Translations under genes and position numbers: made by a program
Assembly: GCA_022825065.1 (NCBI GenBank)
Contig: JAJDYR010000006.1
Coordinates: 1 to 56,980 of the forward strand
Reading direction: 5' to 3'
Length of the DNA: 56,980 nucleotides
Source of the DNA: a bacterium
Lineage (GTDB): Bacteria; UBA8248
The notes under the pieces: generated by a model
Told to the model about the DNA's origin: nothing
Seen by the model: only the letters and a program-made list of their open reading frames with translations
The model's database searches: none
In this document: piece by piece, positions 41,330 through 48,633 of the stretch
Layout: each line of letters starts with the position of its first letter
How positions within the stretch are numbered: position 1 is the first letter of the stretch

Positions 41330-41462
41330 CTCACCCTGAGTAGCGGCCACCTCCACTTTTCCTCACCCTGAGTAGCGGCGAAGCCGCGTATCGAAGGGCC
41401 CCTGCTCTGGATGTCGTTGCTCCCTCGTGGAGAGAACCCGCAAATCGGGCATTTCCACATGT
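41330..41462. repeat. TACTCAGG-type repeats that replace the 5' part of hicA
   Basis: CTCACCCTGAGTAGCGGCC occurs at about 41331-41349 and again at about 41366-41384, followed by CGAAGCCGCGTATCGAAGGG. The same family occurs at 3950, 13651, 45239 and 45340. Confidence 0.7.
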
Positions 41463-42332
41463 TTACGAACCTGATTCCTCCAGATACGCGCTTATCTGCC
41501 GCCGGTAGTCGGCGTCGTTCATGTATTTCTTCATGAAATCGCCGGCGGGGACGTTTTCGAGGTCTTCGGGCTGCGCGCCTTCTTTTAACGCCTTTAGCGT
41601 GGAATAGGCCGCCCCCGCCGCCGCCATGATGGGCTGGTGGCCCTGGAGCGCGACGCGCACCCCTAGACCCCCGAGATAATCCAGCCCCCGCACCTCCTTC
41701 GCGCTCCCGCCCAGGATGATGGGGAGGCTCACCGCGGCCGAGATGGCTTCCAGCTGTTCGCGGCTCTGGACGCCCACCACGAAGATGGCGTCCACACCCG
41801 CCGCCTCATAGGCCGTTACGCGCGCGAGGGCGTCCTCCGTACCCGTGACGCGGGGCGCGCTCGTCCGGCCGGCGATCACCAGATCCGGGTCCTGGCGTCC
41901 CTCTAGCGCCGCGCGCATCTTGCCCACGCCCTCTTCAATCGAGGTGAGCTGCGCTCCATCCGCGCCGAATGGCTGGGGCAGCACCGTGTCCTCTATCGAG
42001 AGGCCCGCCACGCCGGCGGTTTCGAGTTCCTCGACGGTGCGCTTCACGTTCAGCGCGTTGCCGTAGCCGTGATCGGCATCCACCAGCAGGGGCATCCCGG
42101 CCGCGCGGTTGATGCGCAGCGCCTGGGCGGCGAATTCCGTGAGCGTCAACAGGATGATGTCCGGCGCGCCCAGCACGGTGAGCGAGGCGGTGGAGCCTGC
42201 GAACATCCCGACCTCGAAGCCCAGGTCCTCCGCCATGCGCGCGGTGAGGGGGTCGTAGACCGAACCGGGGTGCACGCATTTATCGCCCGCGAGCAGGGCG
42301 CGGAATCTCTCTCGTCTCGGTGTCCAGTTCAT
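41463..42332 (-). CDS. Isocitrate lyase/PEP-mutase-family enzyme (oxaloacetate-decarboxylase-like)
   Basis: 289 residues. MNWTPRRERFRALLAGDKCVHPGSVYDPLTARMAEDLG at the start, then LLVDADHGYGNALNVKRTVEELE (Mg-binding Asp-x-Asp) and GLSIEDTVLPQPFG. True isocitrate lyases and methylisocitrate lyases have KKCGH at the next loop; here the loop lacks the Cys, which fits the oxaloacetate decarboxylase/PEP-mutase branch. ATG 42332 overlaps the stop of the YCII gene as ATGA, so both come from one message. Confidence 0.87.
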   Translation of the reverse strand: MNWTPRRERFRALLAGDKCVHPGSVYDPLTARMAEDLGFEVGMFAGSTASLTVLGAPDIILLTLTEFAAQALRINRAAGMPLLVDADHGYGNALNVKRTVEELETAGVAGLSIEDTVLPQPFGADGAQLTSIEEGVGKMRAALEGRQDPDLVIAGRTSAPRVTGTEDALARVTAYEAAGVDAIFVVGVQSREQLEAISAAVSLPIILGGSAKEVRGLDYLGGLGVRVALQGHQPIMAAAGAAYSTLKALKEGAQPEDLENVPAGDFMKKYMNDADYRRQISAYLEESGS

Positions 42333-42721
42333 ATGACCTCGCGGCCTCCGTCCGAATAGGTGACCTTCATCGTGACCATGCCTTCGTTCAGCAGCCAGGG
42401 GCGCAAGGTGAACGTGCGCGCGCCGCTCGCGTGCATGGGGTCGGATTCGGCGATCTTTCTCGCCTCGGCGATAGATTCGGCCCGGATGATGATCATCCCC
42501 TCCCCCTCCCAGCGCTCCTCGTCGTCGGTCCAGAACGGCCCCGCGCCGAACATGATCCCCTTCTGTTCGAGTTCGACCTGAAATTTCAGGTGATCTTCGA
42601 GATTCTCCATCACGGGCCCCAGGCCGTTCGCCGGTTTCGTGAAGTAGACGTACATCTGCTTTTGCAGACAGCCGGCGCTGGCGTTCAGGACGTCCTGCGC
42701 ACTGATTTGCGGCTCGCTCAT
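42329..42721 (-). CDS. YCII-domain protein
   Basis: 130 residues. A YCII-type ferredoxin-like fold with KQMYVYFTKP, the middle DHLKFQVELEQKGIMFGAGPF, EGMIIIRAESIAEARKIAESDPMHASGARTFTLRPW, where the late Asp-Pro (DPMHASG) is the conserved YCII pair. Family function is poorly defined (small-molecule lyase or dehydrochlorinase-like). AGGAGCG precedes the ATG at 42721. It is the first of two coupled genes with the PEP-mutase-like enzyme. Confidence 0.85.
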   Translation of the reverse strand: MSEPQISAQDVLNASAGCLQKQMYVYFTKPANGLGPVMENLEDHLKFQVELEQKGIMFGAGPFWTDDEERWEGEGMIIIRAESIAEARKIAESDPMHASGARTFTLRPWLLNEGMVTMKVTYSDGGREVI

Positions 42722-42904
42722 GGTTCGCTCCTGTATGAGAAATGTTGAGTATGAAGACGATTCCGGGAGGGCCACTATAGCATTTTTCATCGCATCGGCC
42801 AGCGGCCCGGGGCGTTTTCGCCGGCGCGTCGGGATGGTCTTCCGTAACTTGGAGAATCCCGTCCGCCCGATACTCCTCAACCGCAAGAAATGCGCTGTGC
42901 GCCG

Positions 42905-43762
42905 CTAGCCCGACGCCAGCATCACCATGCCTGAGAGGATCAGGCAGGCCCAACCCATGCGCCTGCGCAACTCGCCCTCGCCCAGCAGGATCGACCCCAT
43001 CGCCACCGTGATCAGCACGCTGACCTCGCGCGCGGGCGCGACGTAGACGATCGGCGTGAAGACGAGCGCCGTCAGCACCAGCATATACGCGAGCGGGGTG
43101 AACACGGCGATTCCGAGCACGGCGAGCTTGTGTTCGCGCCAATGGTTCACGATGGTCTCCTTGCGCGTGACGGCATAGGGCGCCAGAAACAGGGCGCGCG
43201 CGAGGTTCGACCCGTAATCGAGCAGCAACGGCGGGATGGCGAGCGCGCTCACGGCATAGGCGTCCCAGACCGTATAGCTGCCGATGAGCACGCCGGTGGA
43301 AACCCCGAACAATAGCGAACTCGTGCGGCGCGCGGAAGACCAGTCGAAGCCGCCGGTCAGGAACACGATGCCGACGATGATCGCAAGGCCGCCGACGGCG
43401 ATCTGGACGGTCAGATTCTCACCCAGGACGGAGACGGCGAACAGGGTGGATAGGAACGGTCCGGTCGCCCGCGCAACCGGGTAGACCAGGGACAAATCGC
43501 CCCTGCGGTAGCCCTGCTGGAGAAGCAGGAAATAGGCCATATGCAGTGCGGCGCTGCCGGCGTAGAACCCGATCTCGCGCCACTCCATGAGGGGGCGCTC
43601 CATCAGATAAACAACCACGACAACGGGCAGGTAGATCAAAACCGAGAAAACGGAAAACAGCCAGACGAGTTCCGGCCCGCCGTTGATGCGCTTGACCAGC
43701 AGGTTCCAGGTGGCGTGACAAAAAGCGGCGGTCAGCACCAGCGAGAGGGCAAGGAATGTCAT
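42905..43762 (-). CDS. EamA/DMT-superfamily transporter
   Basis: 285 residues, inner membrane, about ten transmembrane helices in two five-helix EamA repeats: first LVLTAAFCHATWNLLVKRINGG through AVGGLAIIVGIVFLTGG, second from SLLFGVSTGVLIGSYTVWDAYAV to MGWACLILSGMVMLASG. Conserved VYPVARATGPFLSTLFAVSVLGE and YVAPAREVSVLITVAMGSILLGEGE are the helix-end motifs of drug/metabolite exporters. It probably exports or imports a small metabolite; substrate unknown. A 183-base gap separates it from the YCII gene, so co-transcription is uncertain. Confidence 0.9.
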   Translation of the reverse strand: MTFLALSLVLTAAFCHATWNLLVKRINGGPELVWLFSVFSVLIYLPVVVVVYLMERPLMEWREIGFYAGSAALHMAYFLLLQQGYRRGDLSLVYPVARATGPFLSTLFAVSVLGENLTVQIAVGGLAIIVGIVFLTGGFDWSSARRTSSLLFGVSTGVLIGSYTVWDAYAVSALAIPPLLLDYGSNLARALFLAPYAVTRKETIVNHWREHKLAVLGIAVFTPLAYMLVLTALVFTPIVYVAPAREVSVLITVAMGSILLGEGELRRRMGWACLILSGMVMLASG

Positions 43763-43878
43763 GGGAGTACTTTAAGGTCTGGAGAGCGGCCGCGCCAGAC
43801 GCATCCGCCTGCAACGCGCGTCAGGCCGGTGCCTTGCGAACCGTCTCGATGGAGATCTTTGATGGACTGAAAGCTGTC

Positions 43879-44103
43879 TCAGCTTTCACGCGCCACCCGC
43901 GTTTCGTGCAGTGCCATCGCCTCGCGCAAGGCTTCCGTCGGCTCCTGGGGCGCATCGAGAGCGGCGAGAACCACGGTGCGGTCTTCAGCCGTGAGGAGGC
44001 TGCGCTCATGATCGGCAATCGTGAGACGGGCGCGCTCTAAAGCTGTGCCGGTCATGAAAGTCGTCTCGTCGATGACGGTGTTACGGTCATGGAAATTCTG
44101 CAT
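43879..44103 (-). CDS. DUF1778 (TacA-like) antitoxin lacking its DNA-binding N-terminus
   Basis: 74 residues: ALERARLTIADHERSLLTAEDRTVVLAALDAPQEPTEALREAM matches the C-terminal toxin-binding half of DUF1778 antitoxins. The N-terminal ribbon-helix-helix (RLDLR...ALIERAA) is absent and is not found upstream in any frame. A very good AAGGAGG precedes the ATG at 44103, so this short form looks like the translated product. The GNAT toxin expected downstream is missing. It may be a relic or a solitary inhibitor of toxins elsewhere. Confidence 0.65.
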   Translation of the reverse strand: MQNFHDRNTVIDETTFMTGTALERARLTIADHERSLLTAEDRTVVLAALDAPQEPTEALREAMALHETRVARES

Positions 44104-44124
44104 GGTCTCGCCTCCTTGGTCTTC

Positions 44125-44157
44125 CTGTAATGTACGGCATATTGCCGGATACTGTAA
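44125..44157. promoter_or_regulatory. Palindrome upstream of the DUF1778 gene
   Basis: CGGCA-TAT-TGCCG (44135-44147) is a perfect palindrome flanked by direct repeats CTGTAA (44125-44130 and 44152-44157). Its place 22 bases before the start suggests an operator of the former toxin-antitoxin locus. Confidence 0.4.
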
Positions 44158-44462
44158 GTCTTGAATTATTCCAGCGGCAGCGTAAAGAGAGAGCGAGGAG
44201 CGAAAATGGCGAATGCGAGTTTGGGAATTACTCCCTCCTTGAGGGGGCTGTGTAGGGGTCGCGTATACGCGACCCTGCCTTTTCGCCTTCCAACGACGGG
44301 CCGCATATATGCGGCCCCTACAATCAATTCCACCCGGTGAGGGAGGGATTGCCGGCATGACGAACGAAGTCGTAGGGACAGGTCGCGACCTGTCCCTACA
44401 AAACCAGGTATCTATCCCGTACTGTGGGATTTGCTCCCCCGCGCACAGGGATATTCACTTCT
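44158..44462. repeat. Gap with GTAGGG-family hairpins
   Basis: A double-hairpin unit at 44252-44321 (GTAGGGGTCGCGTATACGCG...; GGGCCGCATATATGCGGCCC then CTAC) and a single perfect palindrome at 44372-44399 (GTAGGGACAGG, TCGCGA, CCTGTCCCTAC). A CTCCTTGAGGGGG block is at about 44231. No gene seen. Confidence 0.85.
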
Positions 44463-44915
44463 TCAAACCCGTGAACCCGCGTCCTCCTCCCGCCGCACCG
44501 TGCCGCCCACGGCGATGGCCGCGCTGAGCAGGATGAGGTTCTTGATGATGTACTGCCCCTCGAGCGTCGGGGCGAAGGGAATCTGCGTGAAGCAGACCTC
44601 GGGCAGCAGGAACAGCGGCAGAACCGTCCCCGGCATCTGGAGGAAGAGCAGGAACAGGGCGACGCGGATGAGCGGGCGGAAGAGCAGCCCCACCCCTATC
44701 GCCACCTCCCACCAGCCGAGCAGGGGGATGAAGAAATCGGGCGGAAGCCAGTAGACCGTGCGGCGCACGAGTTCGGCCGCGGCGCTCATCCCAAGGGGTT
44801 TCAGTGCCCCGAACCAGATGAAGACGACGGCGAGCGAGATTCGCAGGAACAGCCGGCCGTAGCGGTTCATCCAGCCCGAGATGCGGCGATCGATTCGGTC
44901 GATGAATTGAATCAA
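44463..44915 (-). CDS. DoxX-like membrane protein
   Basis: 150 residues with four transmembrane helices: LFLRISLAVVFIWFGALKPLG, LPPDFFIPLLGWWEVAIGVGLLF, LIRVALFLLFLQMPGTVLPLFLL and YIIKNLILLSAAIAVGG. The pattern FIWFGALKP...LGWWE...FAPTLEGQYIIKN is that of DoxX-family proteins. I prefer a TTG start at 44915, which has GGAG 8 bases upstream and begins a charged amphipathic segment; the ORF to 45068 is open but unlike the family. No partner gene is adjacent, so function is unknown. Confidence 0.75.
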   Translation of the reverse strand: MIQFIDRIDRRISGWMNRYGRLFLRISLAVVFIWFGALKPLGMSAAAELVRRTVYWLPPDFFIPLLGWWEVAIGVGLLFRPLIRVALFLLFLQMPGTVLPLFLLPEVCFTQIPFAPTLEGQYIIKNLILLSAAIAVGGTVRREEDAGSRV

Positions 44916-45570
44916 GGGAAACTCCGTCCCGGCGGCGGGCTTTGGAGCGCAACTGCATCTGCGAATATAGCCGCTTATCGCTCGCGGGGAAACGGCCCGA
45001 GGTCTTGAAATCACCCGGGCGGGATGCTTTGGGATTGTTGAAAAAAGCTCGTCCGGGGATAAAGGCAACCCCCCCTACCCCCCCTTGTCAGGGGTCAAAC
45101 GCGAGTGATGAACGAGCGTTTGCATGAACCATTGACGAGAAACACATCGTCTTGCAAAACCTCCCTCTTCGGTCGGTTTTGACCCCTGACAAGGGGGGGT
45201 AGGGGGGGTTGGTTTTTCATGCAGGTGAGAGGGCATCCTTCGATACGCCGCCTTCGGCGGCTACTCAGGATGAGGAAGGTGGGAGCGGAGCTTGTCCCGA
45301 GCGAAGTCGAGGGAGCCTGTCCTGAGCCTGTCGAAGGGCCGCTACTCAGGATGAGAGAGATGTGAGGCCTTTTTCAACAACCCCGCTTTTCCCCTCCCCC
45401 TCACGCCGACGCTCGGGAAGGGAAAACGCAAAAGTCATCAATTCTCCAAATTGAAATATGCGCGGCGTTCGCGCATAATTTCCTCACATTCTATTCATGG
45501 AAACGCGGAAAGAGCGGGCGGCCCCGCCTCGGACGCCGCACGGCCTCATTCTCAAACTCAGGAGGTGCGT
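44916..45570. repeat. Repeat-filled gap with an unusual C7/G7 element
   Basis: Border GATTGTTGAAAAAAG (45035-45049), C7/G7 element copy 11 (45061-45218) whose spacer is replaced by unrelated sequence with its own ends GGGGTCAAAC...GTTTTGACCCC, a TTCGATACGCCGCC...GGCTACTCAGGATGAGG repeat (45239-45275), two CCTGAGCCTGTCGAAGG/CTACTCAGG repeats to 45355, and the border TTTTTCAACAACCCC (45369-45383). The last 180 bases are leader of the hydrolase gene. Confidence 0.75.
45061..45218. repeat. C7/G7 element, copy 11, with a foreign spacer
   Basis: The arms are normal in their outer C7TAC7/G7TAG7 parts, but the inner part is GGGGTCAAAC and GTTTTGACCCC and the spacer bears no relation to other copies. 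Confidence 0.8.
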
Positions 45571-47298
45571 ATGATTATCGAACGTGATCTGCCCGTCGAG
45601 ATGGATGACGGGGTGGTGCTGCGGGTCGACGTATTCCGGCCCGACACCAAGGCGAAGGTGCCCGTCGTAATGGCCGGCGGCCCCTACGGGAAGGGCGTCA
45701 AGTACCAGGAACACTACAAGCCGCTCTGGGATTCGCTGGTCAAGATGCACCCCGACATCCTGGAAGGCTCCCAGCACCGCTGGCTCACCTGGGAGACGGT
45801 CGATCCCGAGATATGGGTGCCGTGGGGCTACGCCTGCGTGCGGGTCGATTCGCGCGGCGCGGGCCGTTCGCCCGGCTATCTCGATATCTTCTCCCCGCGC
45901 GAGACCAAGGACTTCGCCAACGCCATCGAATGGGCGGGGCAGCAGAAGTGGTCGAACGGCAAGGTGGGCCTGAACGGCGTCTCCTACTACGCCATCAACC
46001 AGTGGCAGGTCGCGGAGCTTCAGCCCAAGCACCTGACGGCGATGATCCCCTGGGAGGGCGCCGCCGACCACTATCGCGACTGGGCGCGCCACGGTGGCAT
46101 CCTCTCCAACAAGTTCATGGAAATCTGGTATCCGCGCCAGGTCGAGGCGGTGCAGCACGGAAACCCCAAGGGTCCGCGCGACCACTGGATGGAGACGCGC
46201 TCGACGGGACCGGCGACGCTTTCGAAGGAAGAACTCAAGGACAACCGCGCCGATACGCTCGCGAACTTCCTGGCGCGCGAGATGGACGACGACTGGTACC
46301 GCTCCCGCTCGCCCGACTGGTCGAAGGTGAAAGTGCCCTTCCTGAGCGCGGGGAGCTGGGCGGGCTTCGGTCTGCATCCGCGCGGGAACTTCGAGGCCTA
46401 CACCCAGGCGGCCTCGGAAGAGAAATGGCTCGAAGGCCATCCGGGCAGGCACGAGGAGTGGTTCTATCTCGAATACGGCATGGAGCTCCAGAAGCGCTTC
46501 TTCGACTACTATCTCAAGGGCGAGCAGAACGGCTGGGAGAAAGAACCCCGCGTGTGGCTGAACATCCGCCGCCCGTTCACCGACGAGGTGGAACTGCGGA
46601 AGGAGCATGAATGGCCGCTCAAGGGCACCAAGTGGACGAAGCTCTACCTCCACGCCGGCGGCAAGGGCAAGCTCGATTTCAACCCGCCCAGGGCGAAACG
46701 CTCGAAGACCTTCCGGGCGCTCACGCGCGGCATCACCCTGAGAACGGCGCCGCTCAAGGAGGAGACCGAGATCACAGGCCCCATGTCGGCCAAGCTCTTC
46801 ATCTCCTCCTCCACGGTGGATGCGGACCTGTTCGTCACCGTCCAGGCGTTCTCGCCCAAAAACCGCGAAGTCTATTTCCAGGGCACGGTAGACCCCAAGA
46901 CGCCGCTCGCCCAGGGCTGGTTGCGCGCCTCCCACCGGAAGCTGGACGAGGAGCTCTCCGAACCCTGGCGGCCCTACCACACGCACGACGACAAGCAGCC
47001 GCTCACGCCGGAGCGGATTTACGAGCTCGACGTGGAAATCTGGCCCCAGTGCATCGTGCTGCCGAAAGGGTTCCAGCTCTCCATCAACATCGCAGGCCAG
47101 GACTTCGACCGGCCCGGCCCCGCGGTCGAGGCCTACGTGCCCTCGCGCGGCTCGGGACCGTTCCTGCACGACCACCCCGTCGACCGCTGCAAGGAAGTCT
47201 TCGGCGGACGCACCACGCTGCACTCGGGGCCGAACCACCAGTCCTACCTGCTCGTGCCGATCATCCCGAAACGTCGGCCCGGCGCGGTGGCGAGGTAA
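45571..47298 (+). CDS. CocE/NonD-family hydrolase (X-Pro dipeptidyl-peptidase S15-like)
   Basis: 575 residues, no signal peptide. The N-terminal alpha/beta hydrolase core has VRVDSRGAGRSPGYLD and the nucleophile elbow VGLNGVSYYAINQWQ (Ser in GVSYY); the catalytic acid and His follow in PFLSAGSW and HEEWFYLEYG. The C-terminal jelly-roll domain (PepX_C) runs from about 350 with FISSSTVDADLFVTVQAFSP. The family cleaves esters or acyl bonds (cocaine esterase) or X-Pro dipeptides. AGGAGGT precedes the ATG at 45571. Neighbours give no hint of substrate. Confidence 0.9.
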   Translation: MIIERDLPVEMDDGVVLRVDVFRPDTKAKVPVVMAGGPYGKGVKYQEHYKPLWDSLVKMHPDILEGSQHRWLTWETVDPEIWVPWGYACVRVDSRGAGRSPGYLDIFSPRETKDFANAIEWAGQQKWSNGKVGLNGVSYYAINQWQVAELQPKHLTAMIPWEGAADHYRDWARHGGILSNKFMEIWYPRQVEAVQHGNPKGPRDHWMETRSTGPATLSKEELKDNRADTLANFLAREMDDDWYRSRSPDWSKVKVPFLSAGSWAGFGLHPRGNFEAYTQAASEEKWLEGHPGRHEEWFYLEYGMELQKRFFDYYLKGEQNGWEKEPRVWLNIRRPFTDEVELRKEHEWPLKGTKWTKLYLHAGGKGKLDFNPPRAKRSKTFRALTRGITLRTAPLKEETEITGPMSAKLFISSSTVDADLFVTVQAFSPKNREVYFQGTVDPKTPLAQGWLRASHRKLDEELSEPWRPYHTHDDKQPLTPERIYELDVEIWPQCIVLPKGFQLSINIAGQDFDRPGPAVEAYVPSRGSGPFLHDHPVDRCKEVFGGRTTLHSGPNHQSYLLVPIIPKRRPGAVAR

Positions 47299-47500
47299 GG
47301 CGCAACAAGCGGCTCGGGTTTCACTACTGCCGCACAGGTTCAGACACAACGAATCGGGGGTGGGGAGAAATTCTCCACCCCCGGTATCGCTCTGGAATAC
47401 ATTGTTTCGCCAGAACAACAGGGTGAAAACCGGAGATTCAAAACATCGAAGATACAAGCAATTACCGGCTATTGCCGATGGAAAGGAATCTATTTCGAAA
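47299..47500. other. Gap with one hairpin, no gene seen
   Basis: A hairpin GGGGGTGGGGAGAA...TTCTCCACCCCC lies at about 47356-47382, roughly 60 bases after the hydrolase stop. It lacks a T-run, so I do not call it a terminator. Confidence 0.5.
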
Positions 47501-47671
47501 TCATTGCGAAGCGGTTCGTTTGATGAGCTCTTCTAAAGCGATTCTTTGATTATCAAGAGCCTTGTCCCGATCTTTCGACGCCATCCGCATGGTGTGAAGC
47601 CCGTACCAAATGAGAACGCACTGGGCGATGCCTATCAGGTCGTTCGTGGTGATCGGTTCCAGTGATATCAT
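47501..47671 (-). CDS. Small one-helix membrane protein (QC-LI-MR family, member 2)
   Basis: 56 residues, shortest member of the family: MISLEPITTNDLIGIAQCVL then IWYGLHTMRMASKDRDKALD and the end IALEELIKRTASQ. It keeps the helix-end motif QCxLIxxGLxxMRxA and the terminal LIKRT but has almost no coiled-coil rod. GGAG lies 7 bases before the ATG at 47671, which overlaps the stop of an upstream small ORF as ATGA. Confidence 0.65.
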   Translation of the reverse strand: MISLEPITTNDLIGIAQCVLIWYGLHTMRMASKDRDKALDNQRIALEELIKRTASQ

Positions 47672-47877
47672 TGATCGGCTCCATGGGACAATTTATCCGT
47701 TTGTTCAAGATAAAGCGTCTCACAATCCGTGTCAATCCCCATTCTCATGATACGGAAAACCCGCCGGGCTTCAACCACGTCCTGGAACCGATCGATGCGC
47801 CCGACGAGGAACGCCGGGTCCCTGACCTCCGTTTTACATTGTAAACATGATGACTTATTTCTTTCCTTGAGGCGCAA
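47668..47877 (-). CDS. Small hypothetical ORF coupled to the QC-LI-MR member 2 gene
   Basis: Up to 69 residues (MRLKERNKSSCLQCKTEVRD, then PAFLVGRIDRFQDVVEARRV...DKLSHGADQ). I recognise no family. The only support is that its TGA overlaps the ATG of the next gene and that the block is more AT-rich than its surroundings, as that gene is. It may be the C-terminal remnant of a larger gene. Confidence 0.3.
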   Translation of the reverse strand: MRLKERNKSSCLQCKTEVRDPAFLVGRIDRFQDVVEARRVFRIMRMGIDTDCETLYLEQTDKLSHGADQ

Positions 47878-47914
47878 CCCAAAACGTCATGACAGGGTTA
47901 CCCTTCATTCCGAG

Positions 47915-47946
47915 ACCCACGCTTAGGCGTGGGTTTTCGCGTTTTT
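47915..47946 (+). terminator. Hairpin followed by T-rich sequence
   Basis: ACCCACGC (47915-47922), loop TTAG, GCGTGGGT (47927-47934) then TTTCGCGTTTTT. It reads as a plus-strand intrinsic terminator, but no plus-strand gene ends within 600 bases upstream. Confidence 0.45.
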
Positions 47947-48460
47947 GGGTGAAACCCGGAACTGACAGGGGCTGTTGAAGAACCCGGAGTACAGCCCCCT
48001 ACGGAGACCGCTCCCCTCCGGGGAGAATTCCAAAACCACTCCCCTTGGTGCGGGTTGTTGAAAAAGACCTCCTTGTCAGAGGACAAAGGCAACCCCCCCT
48101 ACCCCCCCTTGTCAGGGGGGCAAGAAAGAGCAAACCCCCGGCGGGGTGGAGTAATATAAAAAAAGGCCTCCCCCCGACAGGGGGGAACAACAAAAAGACC
48201 CCCCTGACAAGGGGGGGTAGGGGGGGTTGCCTTTCATGCAGGTGAGAGAGCAATCAAACCGACCGAGGAGGCGTTGCCCCGTAGGGACATCGCGACCTGT
48301 CCCTACAAGAAGCGATGTGGCTTTGTTCGTCATTCCGGCTTTCGCCGGAATGACGGCGGTGATCAATTCCGAGCGACGAAAGTTTTTCAACAGCCCCTGA
48401 TGGGCCGGTCGGAAATACAGGAACCCGGCGAACTCACCTACCTGCAACTCGCCTGTGTAG
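47947..48460. repeat. Repeat-filled gap
   Basis: Borders GGGTTGTTGAAAAAGACC (48052-48069) and GTTTTTCAACAGCCCC (48383-48398) enclose a C7/G7 element (48086-48235), an imperfect GTAGGGACA...TGTCCCTAC palindrome (48281-48306) and a CATTCCGG hairpin (48328-48355). No gene is seen. Confidence 0.8.
48086..48235. repeat. C7/G7 long inverted-repeat element, copy 12
   Basis: Arms as usual; spacer CAAGAAAGAGCAAACCCCCG...AAAAAAAGGCCTCCCCCCGA. Confidence 0.88.
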
Positions 48461-48536
48461 TGGTGGGCGGGAGAGGGTTCGAACCTCCGACCTATGCCTT
48501 GTAAGGGCACCGCTCTTCCAGCTGAGCTACCCGCCC
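48461..48536 (-). tRNA. tRNA-Val (anticodon TAC)
   Basis: On the minus strand a full cloverleaf: acceptor GGGCGGG (48536-48530) paired with CCCGCCC, D-arm GCTCAGCTGGAAGAGC, anticodon stem GTGCC, loop CTTACAA with anticodon TAC, stem GGCAT, T-arm GGAGGTTCGAACCCTC, discriminator A and an encoded CCA. The 76-nt length includes CCA. TAC reads valine GUA/GUG codons. Confidence 0.95.
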
Positions 48537-48633
48537 CTGCAGGTGTGCACCCGAAAACAGCGCGTGGAGAATAGCATCTTGCGGGCCCGGCTTCCACACC
48601 CGAAGCCCACCCGCGCCGCCTTTCATCTATCGG

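Noticed and set aside
47356..47382. G-rich hairpin as a terminator of the CocE-like hydrolase
   Set aside because: The stem needs a two-base bulge and is followed by GGTATCGC instead of a T-tract.
1588..48235. C7/G7 repeats as CRISPR repeats or transposon genes
   Set aside because: They are single inverted-repeat units separated by kilobases, without regularly spaced direct copies and without coding capacity.
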